A stretch of 32,765 nt of DNA from an uncultured Coriobacteriia bacterium (GTDB taxonomy: Bacteria > Actinomycetota > Coriobacteriia > Coriobacteriales > Eggerthellaceae): contig CASEJD010000119.1 in the NCBI GenBank assembly GCA_949288145.1, positions 1-32,765 on the forward strand, in the 5' to 3' direction. Positions within the stretch are counted from its first letter, which is position 1. The number at the start of each line of letters is the position of its first letter. The notes beneath the pieces were generated by a model. That model ran no database searches, was not told the origin of the DNA, and saw only the letters and a program-made list of their open reading frames with translations. The position numbers and the translations under genes are program-made. Positions 7,899 through 15,054 of the stretch are shown one piece after another.

Positions 7899-8872
7899 GC
7901 GAAGGGCGCTCTATGGACGACTCCATCCCAGATCGCCAGCCAGACGACGTCGACGAGCGCGTGCTCTCTTTGGTCGACGGGTTCTGCGAGTCGCTGCGCG
8001 TGGAGCGCAATCTCTCCCCGCACACCGTGCGCGCCTACCGAGCGGACCTCATAGACTGCGCGCGCTGGGCGCGCCGCTCCCATGTCGACTTGCTGCACAC
8101 GACGCACCGCGCGCTGCGCGGGTACCTGACCGAGCTCGACCGAGCGCGCTATGCCCGCACGACGGTGAACCGCCGGCTCAGCGCGGTCAAGGCGTGGTAC
8201 CGCTGGATGGAGGAAACCGGCGCGTGCGACGCAACGCCCGCTTCCGTCCTGCAAGGCCCCAAGCAGGGCAGGCGCCTGCCGCGGCGCATCGGCGCGCGCG
8301 ATATGGCGGCCATCTTGCGCGTGCACGGACCGGTCGACGAGACCGGCGCCGTGCGCGATCGCACGCCGGCGGACCTTCGCGACCAAGCGCTCCTGGAGTT
8401 CTGGTACGCTTGCGGTGCGCGCATCTCGGAGTCCTCGAGCCTGCTCGCCCGTGACGTCGACTTCGCGCAAGGCCAGGTGCGCCTGTTCGGAAAGGGCGGG
8501 AAAGAGCGCATCGTGCCGCTCCATCCCCTTGCGCTGGAAAGCATGCGCGCCTACGCCGAAACGGCACGGCCCCGCCTGCTGGGCGGCAAGCAATGCCCGT
8601 ACTTTTTCGTGTCGAACAACGGCAACCAGTACGGCACCGACCCGATGCGCAAGATGTTCAAAGCGACGCTCATCACGGCGGGCGTCGACCCCGGATTCAC
8701 CCCGCACGACGTGCGCCACACCTTCGCGAGCGACGTGCTGGAGGGCGGAGCCGACCTGCGCAGCGTGCAAGAGATGCTTGGTCACGCCAGCCTTTCGACC
8801 ACGCAGATCTACACGCACGTTTCCATCGATCGCTTGGCGGACGTGCATCGCCAAGCGCATCCACGCGGGTAA
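7895..8872 (+). CDS. xerC: Tyrosine recombinase, XerC/XerD type
   Basis: This is a 325-residue site-specific recombinase of the size used for chromosome dimer resolution. The N-terminal SAM-like DNA-binding domain spans about residues 20-115 (FCESLRVERNLSPHTVRAYR). The full catalytic set is visible: Arg176 (GARISE), Lys200 (GKGGKERIV), His271 and Arg274 (HDVRHTFA), His297 (LGHAS) and nucleophile Tyr306 (QIYTHV). The GTG start overlaps the trmFO stop and has GAGGG upstream. An ATG at 7913 with GAAGGG is an equally usable start and would shorten the protein by six residues. The housekeeping setting beside trmFO argues for a Xer function rather than a phage integrase. XerC and XerD cannot be told apart from one gene. 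Confidence 0.92.
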   Translation: MSEGRSMDDSIPDRQPDDVDERVLSLVDGFCESLRVERNLSPHTVRAYRADLIDCARWARRSHVDLLHTTHRALRGYLTELDRARYARTTVNRRLSAVKAWYRWMEETGACDATPASVLQGPKQGRRLPRRIGARDMAAILRVHGPVDETGAVRDRTPADLRDQALLEFWYACGARISESSSLLARDVDFAQGQVRLFGKGGKERIVPLHPLALESMRAYAETARPRLLGGKQCPYFFVSNNGNQYGTDPMRKMFKATLITAGVDPGFTPHDVRHTFASDVLEGGADLRSVQEMLGHASLSTTQIYTHVSIDRLADVHRQAHPRG

Positions 8873-8946
8873 GAAATCGCACCAAGCAAGACCAAGCTGC
8901 AAGCAGTTTTCACCAAGCGTTTGCCCATGCCCGCAGGCCAGACGGC

Positions 8947-9750
8947 TTATGCGCTCTTTGGGCGCCCCCACGCCTCGCACGCATGGAACGACGAGCACGA
9001 CGCCGTGCACGCATGCGCACCAAGCGCCGGAACGTTGCAATGCAGTCTTCCGCACAGAACCGACGGCTCGTCGTCGTATGCGGGAAACTCGACAGGCCCG
9101 ACGATCTCATCCCAATGCTCGACGACGAACAGCGCGATGCGAGGGTCGTACATAACGCCGGCGTTGTGCCGAATCTCCTCGCGGCACGCTTCGCGCGTGA
9201 GCGATTTCTTGTACAGCCGCTTGCCAAGCATGGCGTCAATCGAGTCCGCGATGGTGACGACGCGCGCGCCGAGCGGTATCTCCTCGCCCGCAAGGCCGTC
9301 CGGATACCCGCTCCCATCCCAACGCTCGTGATGATGCAGCACGATATCGGCGACAGACGAAAGCGAGGGGCACCCTCGCAGGATCTCGCACCCGATCCGA
9401 GGATGCTCGTGCAGGATGGCATGCTCGTCGGGCGTCAGGCGCCCTTGCTTCAAAAGTACGGCGTCTCGGATGCCGATCTTGCCGATATCGTGCACATGCG
9501 CTGCCATGTGCACGGTGGCAGTCGTTTCCGAATCCAACCCCATGAGCACGCACGTTCGCTCCGCCATGTCCCCCACGCGCAGCGAGTGCTCTGCAGTGTG
9601 CGGATCGCGTGCTTCGAGCGCCGAGACGATGCTCTGGACAACGTCGTGCCACACGTCCGTCAACCCAGTCGTGGGTACCGCGACATCACACACGCCGCCC
9701 TCTGCGCCTTCGCGCCGCTCATTGTCGTCCACATCGCACCACATCGTCAT
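8947..9750 (-). CDS. HD-GYP domain phosphohydrolase
   Basis: The 267-residue protein is an HD-GYP domain with little else. His55 (HTAEHSLRVG), the HD pair at 87-88 (HVHDIGKIGI) and HHHERWDGSGYPDGLAG (from about 139) are the metal-binding and signature residues. HD-GYP proteins hydrolyse cyclic di-GMP or related cyclic dinucleotides. A Cys-rich, non-conserved tail follows residue 220. There is no receiver or membrane domain, so how it is controlled is unclear. The frame extends 14 codons further upstream, but the chosen ATG lies about 10 nt after an AAGGGAG site. It is convergent with the recombinase gene, and I see no clear terminator in the 74-nt gap. Confidence 0.88.
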   Translation of the reverse strand: MTMWCDVDDNERREGAEGGVCDVAVPTTGLTDVWHDVVQSIVSALEARDPHTAEHSLRVGDMAERTCVLMGLDSETTATVHMAAHVHDIGKIGIRDAVLLKQGRLTPDEHAILHEHPRIGCEILRGCPSLSSVADIVLHHHERWDGSGYPDGLAGEEIPLGARVVTIADSIDAMLGKRLYKKSLTREACREEIRHNAGVMYDPRIALFVVEHWDEIVGPVEFPAYDDEPSVLCGRLHCNVPALGAHACTASCSSFHACEAWGRPKSA

Positions 9751-9823
9751 GCCCAGTCTCACTCCCTTCTTTCCGCACGGCGCCGACGGCACAATCGTGC
9801 CGCTCGTGTTGCGTCGCGTACCG

Positions 9824-9839
9824 ACTTAGTTAACTTAGT
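9824..9839 (+). repeat. Direct heptamer repeat upstream of the DUF3793 promoter
   Basis: ACTTAGT occurs twice, separated by TA (9824-9830 and 9833-9839), in a short AT-rich stretch 12 nt before the -35 box. The placement suggests a regulator site. DUF3793/flavodoxin loci are often thought to be iron-linked, but I cannot match this to a defined Fur or DtxR box. Confidence 0.4.
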
Positions 9840-9851
9840 CGAACTTTCGTA

Positions 9852-9897
9852 TTGACGCAAGCCACCGCGTGCCCTATAACCAACTTCAAGCGAAGTT
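9852..9897 (+). promoter_or_regulatory. Sigma-70-type promoter with adjacent inverted repeat, DUF3793-flavodoxin
   Basis: The -35 box TTGACG (9852-9857) and -10 box TATAAC (9875-9880) are separated by exactly 17 nt, the best promoter match in the window. Immediately downstream, over the expected transcription start, lies the inverted repeat AACTTC-aagc-GAAGTT (9882-9897), well placed for a repressor. The first gene starts at 9932. Confidence 0.65.
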
Positions 9898-9931
9898 ATC
9901 CTTGTCTTACTTGCATAATGAAAGGACATTG

Positions 9932-10531
9932 ATGCTCGACCAGACGACTGCTCGCACGCTTGATCGGAAGATCGTGCGACACTGCGCCCCCACTCTTGTA
10001 GGCGTTAAACCAGCAAGCTTGTTTACGTGTCCTGCCCCCTACTGCGCCATAGCGGAGTGGTTCGAGGCATGCTCGCTCAAGCTCGCACCCCTCGGTGTGT
10101 CAATGGAAGCGCTTTCGCGCCGCAAGCAAGCGACACTTGTGCTTGTCTGCCGCACGAAACTCGTTGAGCGGACGCTCGCTCACGAGCAGACAGCCTGCTA
10201 CCTATCGTCGCTTGGCTACGAGCTGTCGTCGTGCGAAGCGTGCCTTGCATCCTTGCGCGCTCGTTTCGCACGGTCGCAGGGATCGCCATGCGCGGGAAGC
10301 TCGTTCCCGCACGAAATCGGACTTTTGCTCGGTTACCCCTTCGACGACGTCATGGGCTTCATCGATGGAACGCGCCCGTGCGTGGCGTGCGGTCCCTGGA
10401 AAGCGTACGGCAACGCACAGCAGGCGTGCGAGCGGTTCGAGCTATTCCGTTCATGCACCCGTCAGTTAACGGAACGATTCGACGCAGGCGAGGACATCGA
10501 GTCCCTTACAGCGCTCGAGTTTGCAGCATGA
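9932..10531 (+). CDS. DUF3793 family protein
   Basis: The 199-residue protein shows the DUF3793 hallmarks: CAPTLVGVKPASLF near the N terminus, a central Cys/Leu-rich region, and HEIGLLLGYPFDDVMGFI followed by CVACGPWKAYG. Many cysteines are spread along the sequence. The family's biochemical role is unknown, but its members are frequently found beside flavodoxins and iron or haem genes. AAAGGA stands 9 nt before the chosen ATG. An upstream extension of 21 codons in the same frame overlaps the promoter and is rejected. It is followed after 60 nt by flavodoxin, so the two are likely one transcription unit. Confidence 0.85.
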   Translation: MLDQTTARTLDRKIVRHCAPTLVGVKPASLFTCPAPYCAIAEWFEACSLKLAPLGVSMEALSRRKQATLVLVCRTKLVERTLAHEQTACYLSSLGYELSSCEACLASLRARFARSQGSPCAGSSFPHEIGLLLGYPFDDVMGFIDGTRPCVACGPWKAYGNAQQACERFELFRSCTRQLTERFDAGEDIESLTALEFAA

Positions 10532-10591
10532 GACAAGCTTCGACTTCGCAGCCCCAAACGGCATCAAACCCCCGATAGAAAGGACCCAAAC

Positions 10592-11011
10592 ATGACTAAA
10601 GTCGCTGTGGTGTACTGGAGCGGCACCGGAAACACGGAAGCCATGGCAAAGCTCGTTGCCGACGGCGCGCGGAGCGCAGGAGCCCAGGCGGACGTCATCT
10701 ATTGCACCGACTTCGGAGCGGAGCGCTTCCCAGACTACGACGCGTTCGCGCTCGGATGCCCCGCCATGGGCGACGAGGAACTGGAGGACGGAGAGTTCCT
10801 GCCGATGTACGAGGAGGTCGAGCCTCTCTTGGCAGGCGAGAAAGTCGCGCTCTTCGGATCGTACGATTGGAACGATGGAGAGTGGATGGAGCTCTGGGAG
10901 CAGCGCGCCGAAGATGCGGGCATCGACATCGTGGACTCGGTTATCGCGAAGGACTACCCGGACGCTGAGGCAACGGTTGAGTGCAAGCGCCTTGGCGCGC
11001 TTTTGGCTTAG
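10592..11011 (+). CDS. Short-chain flavodoxin
   Basis: The 139-residue protein has the FMN phosphate-binding loop WSGTGNTEAMA at residues 9-19 and the second FMN-contact region with ALGCPAMGDEELE. A third loop, FGSYDWNDGEWME, supplies the aromatic residues that usually flank the isoalloxazine ring. Flavodoxins are one-electron carriers that can replace ferredoxin when iron is short. AGAAAGGA precedes the ATG. It shares the transcription unit with DUF3793, which is consistent with an iron-responsive pair, although that regulation is inferred. Confidence 0.93.
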   Translation: MTKVAVVYWSGTGNTEAMAKLVADGARSAGAQADVIYCTDFGAERFPDYDAFALGCPAMGDEELEDGEFLPMYEEVEPLLAGEKVALFGSYDWNDGEWMELWEQRAEDAGIDIVDSVIAKDYPDAEATVECKRLGALLA

Positions 11012-11025
11012 CGCGAACTTCGAAC

Positions 11026-11075
11026 GCGCGCGCCGTCACTTGGCTCGAACCAGCCAGCCAAGCGACGGTGCGCGC
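11026..11075 (+). terminator. Long hairpin after flavodoxin
   Basis: Twenty-base arms (11026-11045 and 11056-11075) pair with one G-U wobble and one mismatch around a 10-nt loop. No strong T tract follows on either strand (AGCTCTTG on plus). It lies between the convergent flavodoxin gene and the small minus-strand gene at 11091 and could act as a terminator for both or as an RNA 3' stabiliser. Confidence 0.6.
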
Positions 11076-11090
11076 AGCTCTTGAAACTGC

Positions 11091-11231
11091 TTACGCATGC
11101 TTCTTGCCCGTGTAGATGCACGCAACCATGCACGCCAAGCTCGCCCAGGCAAAGAACCGATGCCACTTCACGTCATTCTCCTTCTTCTCGCGCACGTCAT
11201 GCAGGCGACGCCAGCGCGACGCCGTCGGCAT
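11091..11231 (-). CDS. Small membrane protein, 46 residues, unknown function
   Basis: Translating this stretch by hand gives a 46-residue peptide. It has a basic N-terminal half (MPTASRWRRLHDVREKKEND) and one hydrophobic helix, FFAWASLACMVACIY (residues 26-40), ending in the positively charged TGKKHA. The ATG has a GGGAGGT ribosome binding site at about the right distance, which is the main support. Two cysteines lie in or beside the helix. It is divergent from the DUF6110/P1B-ATPase operon, 255 nt away, so a link to metal handling is possible but unproven. I recognise no family. Confidence 0.6.
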   Translation of the reverse strand: MPTASRWRRLHDVREKKENDVKWHRFFAWASLACMVACIYTGKKHA

Positions 11232-11399
11232 TCCGTTGACCTCCCCTCATTGTGCGATATGGCGCCCAATCTTCTGACCTCATGTTTTTCGGCACAAGCG
11301 ATTATTTCGCGTCCAAGCGCGAGGCAATTTCGGCAACCTCGCACGATGCCGCGTTCGAACGGTTGCGACGCGCAGCGAGTGGTGTAAAAGAAGTCCTGC

Positions 11400-11449
11400 G
11401 CTTGCCATTGTGCAAGCACACTGCAACACACCAAGCACAATGCAAGCGT
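11400..11449 (+). promoter_or_regulatory. Large inverted repeat in the leader of the DUF6110-ATPase operon
   Basis: CGCTTGC(C)ATTGTGC and GCACAATGCAAGCG are complementary over 14 bases with one bulged C. They are separated by about 21 nt that contain further CAAGCAC/TGCAA repeats. The element ends 38 nt before the DUF6110 start. It could be an operator or a folded RNA leader. Two copies of the palindrome CGTTCGAACG (11352-11361 and 11447-11456) flank it. I see no other gene in 11232-11486. Confidence 0.45.
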
Positions 11450-11486
11450 TCGAACGCAAAGGACGCTCGCAAGAAAGGACCGCTCT

Positions 11487-11777
11487 ATGAAATCTCGCAC
11501 ACGCAACGGACTGCTCGTCGGCGGAGGATTCCTGCTCGGAACGCTTGGGCTGAAAGCCTTGACGAGCGAGACCGCCAAGAAGTGCTACGTCCAGGGCATC
11601 GCCCAGGGCATGCGCGCCAAGTCCGCCTACGAGACCATGGTTGAGCAGGCGAAAGCCGAGGTCGACGACATGATGGCAGAGGCGACCTACATCAACGCCG
11701 TGGTCGAGGACGAGAAGGCCGAGCGCGCCCAGACCGTCGAGGTCAGCGCCGTGGACGTGGCGGCTGCCCAGAAATAA
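11487..11777 (+). CDS. DUF6110 family protein
   Basis: The 96-residue protein has an N-terminal glycine-rich hydrophobic segment (LLVGGGFLLGTLGLKAL, about residues 9-25), followed by the typical TSETAKKCYVQGIAQGMRAK and a charged helical tail. Members of this family usually sit directly upstream of a P1B-type ATPase, as here, and probably assist it in the membrane. That role is inferred from context. AGAAAGGA lies 8 nt before the ATG. Only 5 nt separate its stop from the ATPase start. Confidence 0.85.
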   Translation: MKSRTRNGLLVGGGFLLGTLGLKALTSETAKKCYVQGIAQGMRAKSAYETMVEQAKAEVDDMMAEATYINAVVEDEKAERAQTVEVSAVDVAAAQK

Positions 11778-11782
11778 GCGCC

Positions 11783-13864
11783 ATGAGACTTCGCATGATA
11801 CGCGAGGTGCCCGGACGGCTGCGGCTGGCGCTTGACGGTAGGGTGCCCGAATCGGACGTGGACGCGCTCGAGCGAGCCGCCATGCAAAGCGCCTACGTGA
11901 GGAAGGCGACAGTCTACCCGCGCATTGGCGAGCTCGCGGTGTCCTACCAGCCTGTCCAGAGCGCCCGGGAGAAGGTGATCGCCCATCTCTGCTCGATCGA
12001 CCAGGAGCAGATCGCCCGCGAGCGGACGGCATGCTCGATTGCGATCGCGCCGCGAACCAACCGCATGCTCATGGACCTGGCAGTGCTCGTGGGAGCGGCC
12101 ATAGCTCGACGCATGCTCCTTCCCAAGCCCCTCGCGCTCGTGGCAGCCCTATGGCGCTTCCGCCATTTCTTGGCCGCTGGCATGCGCTCGCTCGCCAAGG
12201 GGCGCCTGGACGTGCCCGTGCTCGACATGTCTGCGATCGCGCTCTCGTTCGCACGGCGAGACCCGCGCACCGCCAGCCAGACCATGCTCTTGCTCAACGT
12301 GGGAGAAACGTTAGAAGACTACACGCGAGCGCGCTCGGAGAACGAGCTCATCGGTTCCCTACTCGACCTTCCCGAGACCGCGCAGAAGGTCGTAGGGCCA
12401 GAGGAGATCACCGTGCACGCGAGCGAGCTCGAGCCCGGTGACGTCATAGCCGTCCGAACAGGCATGCCCGTGTGCGCAGACGGCGTCGTCATCGAGGGCA
12501 CGGCCATGGTCAACCAGGCCACGCTCACTGGCGAGCCCCTTGCCGTCGAGCGCACGGTCGGTGACGACGTCTTCGCCGGCACCGCGGTGGAGCAGGGCCA
12601 AGCGCTCGTGCGCGTCAAAGCGGGCGCCGAGGGCACCAAGCTCCGGTCCATCGTGAGCCTTGTGGAGGCGTCTGAGGGCATGAAGTCCCAGGCCGAACAG
12701 CGCATGGCGCGTCTGGCGGACAAAGTGGTTCCCTGGAACTTCCTGCTCGCCGGCATCGTCGCGCTCACGACCCGCAGCCTGACGAAAACGGCCTCGACCC
12801 TCATGGTCGACTACTCGTGCGCCCTTAAGCTCACTGGTTCGATCGCCGCTCTCACGGCCATGAGCCAAAGCGCGAAGCTCGGTTTCACGGTGAAAGGCTC
12901 GAAGCACTTCGAGGCGGTCGCTCAGGCAGACACGATTGTCTTCGACAAAACGGGCACCCTTACCGCAGCGACGCCCGAGGTGGCGTGCGTTCTGCCGCTC
13001 GACGGATGGAGCGAGGACGAGGTGCTCCGGCTCTCAGCGTGCCTGGAAGAGCACTTCCCCCACCCCGTCGCACGCGCTGTTGTGAACGCAGCTGCCAATC
13101 GCGGCCTGTGTCATCGCGAGCGCCATGCTGCGGTCGAGTACATCGTCGCGCACGGCATCGCCTCTTCGCTTGACGGCCAGCGCGTCGTCATCGGCTCGGA
13201 GCATTTCGTGGTCGAGGACGAAGGCGTGTCCATTTCCACGCGCGATCAGGCGGCCATTAACGAGGCCATGGAGGGCCTTTCCCCCTTGTACCTGGCTGTC
13301 GACGGCGTCCTTCGCGGCGTCATCGGCGTGCATGACCCCCTGAAAGACGGCGTGGCCGAGGCGATCGCGGACCTGCGGCGCGAGGGCATACGGCGCATTG
13401 TCATGCTCACGGGCGACAACGAGCGCACCGCCTCCCGCACCGCCCGGTTGGCGGGCGTCACGGAATATCGCTCGGAAATGCTGCCGAGCGACAAGCACGA
13501 CTACGTGCGGCAGCTTAAGGCCGAAGGCGCGCGCGTCATCATGGTCGGTGACGGCGTGAACGACTCGCCCGCGCTCTCGCTCGCTGACGTGGGCATCGCC
13601 ATGGGCTCCGGCACCGCCATCGCCAAGGAAGTGGCGGACATCACCATGACGAGCACGAACCTGAACGCGCTCGTGCAATTGCGGCGCCTAAGCTGCGAGC
13701 TCATGGCCAGGATGGACCGCTCCTTCGCGAAGGTGCTCGGGTTCAACTCGCTGCTGCTGGCAGGCGGCATCGCGGGCGTCCTCCAACCGCAGACATCGTC
13801 GTTGCTGCACAACGCCTCGACGATCGCCTTCAGCAGCTCGAATGCGCGGTCGTACCGGGTATAG
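11783..13864 (+). CDS. P1B-type heavy-metal translocating ATPase with non-canonical SC motif
   Basis: This is a 693-residue cation pump. The N-terminal 75 residues form an HMA-like fold without a CxxC metal site. The actuator domain carries LTGEP (TGE loop, about residue 249). The transmembrane metal motif is DYSCALKL at 343-350, where most P1B pumps have CPC or CPH. Phosphorylation site DKTGTLTA is at 388, and HP (SERCA-like locus) is in EEHFPHPVARAV. The hinge is TGDNERTA and GDGVNDSPAL is at 589. The last helices include LLHNASTIAF. The substrate is therefore not the usual Cu, Zn or Cd by motif; Mn or Fe export is one possibility. No clear ribosome binding site precedes the ATG, so translation may depend on coupling with DUF6110. 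Confidence 0.92.
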   Translation: MRLRMIREVPGRLRLALDGRVPESDVDALERAAMQSAYVRKATVYPRIGELAVSYQPVQSAREKVIAHLCSIDQEQIARERTACSIAIAPRTNRMLMDLAVLVGAAIARRMLLPKPLALVAALWRFRHFLAAGMRSLAKGRLDVPVLDMSAIALSFARRDPRTASQTMLLLNVGETLEDYTRARSENELIGSLLDLPETAQKVVGPEEITVHASELEPGDVIAVRTGMPVCADGVVIEGTAMVNQATLTGEPLAVERTVGDDVFAGTAVEQGQALVRVKAGAEGTKLRSIVSLVEASEGMKSQAEQRMARLADKVVPWNFLLAGIVALTTRSLTKTASTLMVDYSCALKLTGSIAALTAMSQSAKLGFTVKGSKHFEAVAQADTIVFDKTGTLTAATPEVACVLPLDGWSEDEVLRLSACLEEHFPHPVARAVVNAAANRGLCHRERHAAVEYIVAHGIASSLDGQRVVIGSEHFVVEDEGVSISTRDQAAINEAMEGLSPLYLAVDGVLRGVIGVHDPLKDGVAEAIADLRREGIRRIVMLTGDNERTASRTARLAGVTEYRSEMLPSDKHDYVRQLKAEGARVIMVGDGVNDSPALSLADVGIAMGSGTAIAKEVADITMTSTNLNALVQLRRLSCELMARMDRSFAKVLGFNSLLLAGGIAGVLQPQTSSLLHNASTIAFSSSNARSYRV

Positions 13865-13903
13865 CGGACGGTCCGCCGCATTTCCTCTAGAGCCGTCCAA
13901 TGA

Positions 13904-13936
13904 GGCTGTGCGCCGACAAGGTGCGCAGCCTTTCTT
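13904..13936 (+). terminator. Intrinsic terminator of the DUF6110-ATPase operon
   Basis: An 11-bp stem (13904-13914 with 13920-13930, two G-U wobbles) closes the loop GACAA and is followed by TTTCTTGCTTTC. It starts 40 nt after the ATPase stop. Confidence 0.85.
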
Positions 13937-13950
13937 GCTTTCGCTCATAA

Positions 13951-13992
13951 AAGTTACCTTAAGTTGCCTTTTCAGAAAAGTTTGATTATGCT
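13951..13992 (+). promoter_or_regulatory. Promoter and tandem operator-like repeat of the AraC-type regulator gene
   Basis: AAGTTaCCTT (13951-13960) is repeated directly as AAGTTgCCTT (13961-13970). The second copy contains the -35 box TTGCCT (13964-13969). A -10 box TATGCT lies 17 nt on (13987-13992). Tandem 10-nt sites overlapping a -35 are typical of AraC-family binding, so autoregulation is plausible. Confidence 0.55.
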
Positions 13993-14029
13993 GACTCTAA
14001 GAGCGGACATCGTTCACAAGGAGGTATGG

Positions 14030-15046
14030 ATGCAGGCCAGCACACGCACCGCCGCACAAGACCCCTCTGCCACCGAAACAGGGCCGAAGAGCGAGTCCCC
14101 GATCGAACGGTTGCTCCGCACGGGCGGATGCGGCCTGCGCAGCGAGCACACCCTGGCCACGAGCACGCGCCCGGGACGCGCTTGGCGCGTCGACCCGAGC
14201 GTCGGAAACGGCGTGCTCTGGCATTTCCCCATCACTGACGATATGGCAGTGACGTGCTGCCGCATCACACTTGCCCGCCGCATGGAGGGAGCGTTCCTGG
14301 CCCCCGAGCACTACTGCGTCGGGCTGTACCGGCATCTCCCCTTGGACGACGGCTCAAGAGGAGCCGCTCGCGAGGTCGTCCTCGGACATGCGTGGAAAGG
14401 CCAGGCGTTCATCACCATGCCCAGCCCCGGCGAAACGCTCGAGGCAACCTGCATCGTGCTCACTGCGCGAGCGCTGCAGGTCATGAGCCTCCGCTGCCAA
14501 TGCGACCCGCTCGTCCTCTCCAACGCCATAGCCTTGCTCGACGGCTCGAAGGAAACCCCCGGCATTCGCGAGGTGTTCGAGGACATCACGTCAGCTCGAC
14601 CTTCACCGATCGTGGCGCGTGCATTCTACGAGAGCAAAGCGACCGAGGCCATGTCGCTCATCGTAGACTGGAGCCTTTCGAGCAAAACGACGTGCACAGC
14701 CCCCATGAAGGCGGCGGACCGCACCGCGCTGAACCGGGCCCGGCGCTACATGGCAGAGAACCTCGACCGCACCGTGTCGACCGAAGAGCTGTGCGCGGTC
14801 GCGTGCATGAGCGCGAGCAAGCTTGCTGGGCTGTTCAAAGAGGCCGAGCACACAACGCCCCAAGAGTACGCCCGCACCCTGCGCATGGAGCGGGCGCGCG
14901 CATTGCTGGCACAGACCGACCTGCCATTGTCCGCAGTGTCCCAGCTCGTCGGCTTCCAACGTCAAGGGAGCTTTTCGGAAGCGTTCAAAGCCCGCTACAA
15001 CGTCACGCCCCGCGAATACCGCGCGCTCGCTCGAGCGAAGTCCTGA
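14030..15046 (+). CDS. AraC family transcriptional regulator
   Basis: This is a 338-residue regulator. The C-terminal 95 residues hold the two helix-turn-helix motifs of the AraC/XylS DNA-binding domain: LDRTVSTEELCAVACMSAS, then LAGLFKEAEHTTPQEYARTLR, LPLSAVSQLVGFQRQGSFSE and AFKARYNVTPREYR. The N-terminal 230 residues probably bind a ligand, but I recognise no specific sensor family. I chose the ATG next to AAGGAGGT. The frame is open 22 codons further up through the promoter, without a binding site. It is convergent with the LuxR-type gene, 8 nt apart. Its target is not apparent; the nearby transport and redox genes have their own promoters. Confidence 0.88.
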   Translation: MQASTRTAAQDPSATETGPKSESPIERLLRTGGCGLRSEHTLATSTRPGRAWRVDPSVGNGVLWHFPITDDMAVTCCRITLARRMEGAFLAPEHYCVGLYRHLPLDDGSRGAAREVVLGHAWKGQAFITMPSPGETLEATCIVLTARALQVMSLRCQCDPLVLSNAIALLDGSKETPGIREVFEDITSARPSPIVARAFYESKATEAMSLIVDWSLSSKTTCTAPMKAADRTALNRARRYMAENLDRTVSTEELCAVACMSASKLAGLFKEAEHTTPQEYARTLRMERARALLAQTDLPLSAVSQLVGFQRQGSFSEAFKARYNVTPREYRALARAKS

Positions 15047-15054
15047 AACGCGCG

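Noticed and set aside
7895-8872. Phage or genomic-island integrase
   Set aside because: Size, full Xer motif set and overlap with trmFO indicate a housekeeping Xer recombinase; there is no adjacent tRNA or att-like duplication.
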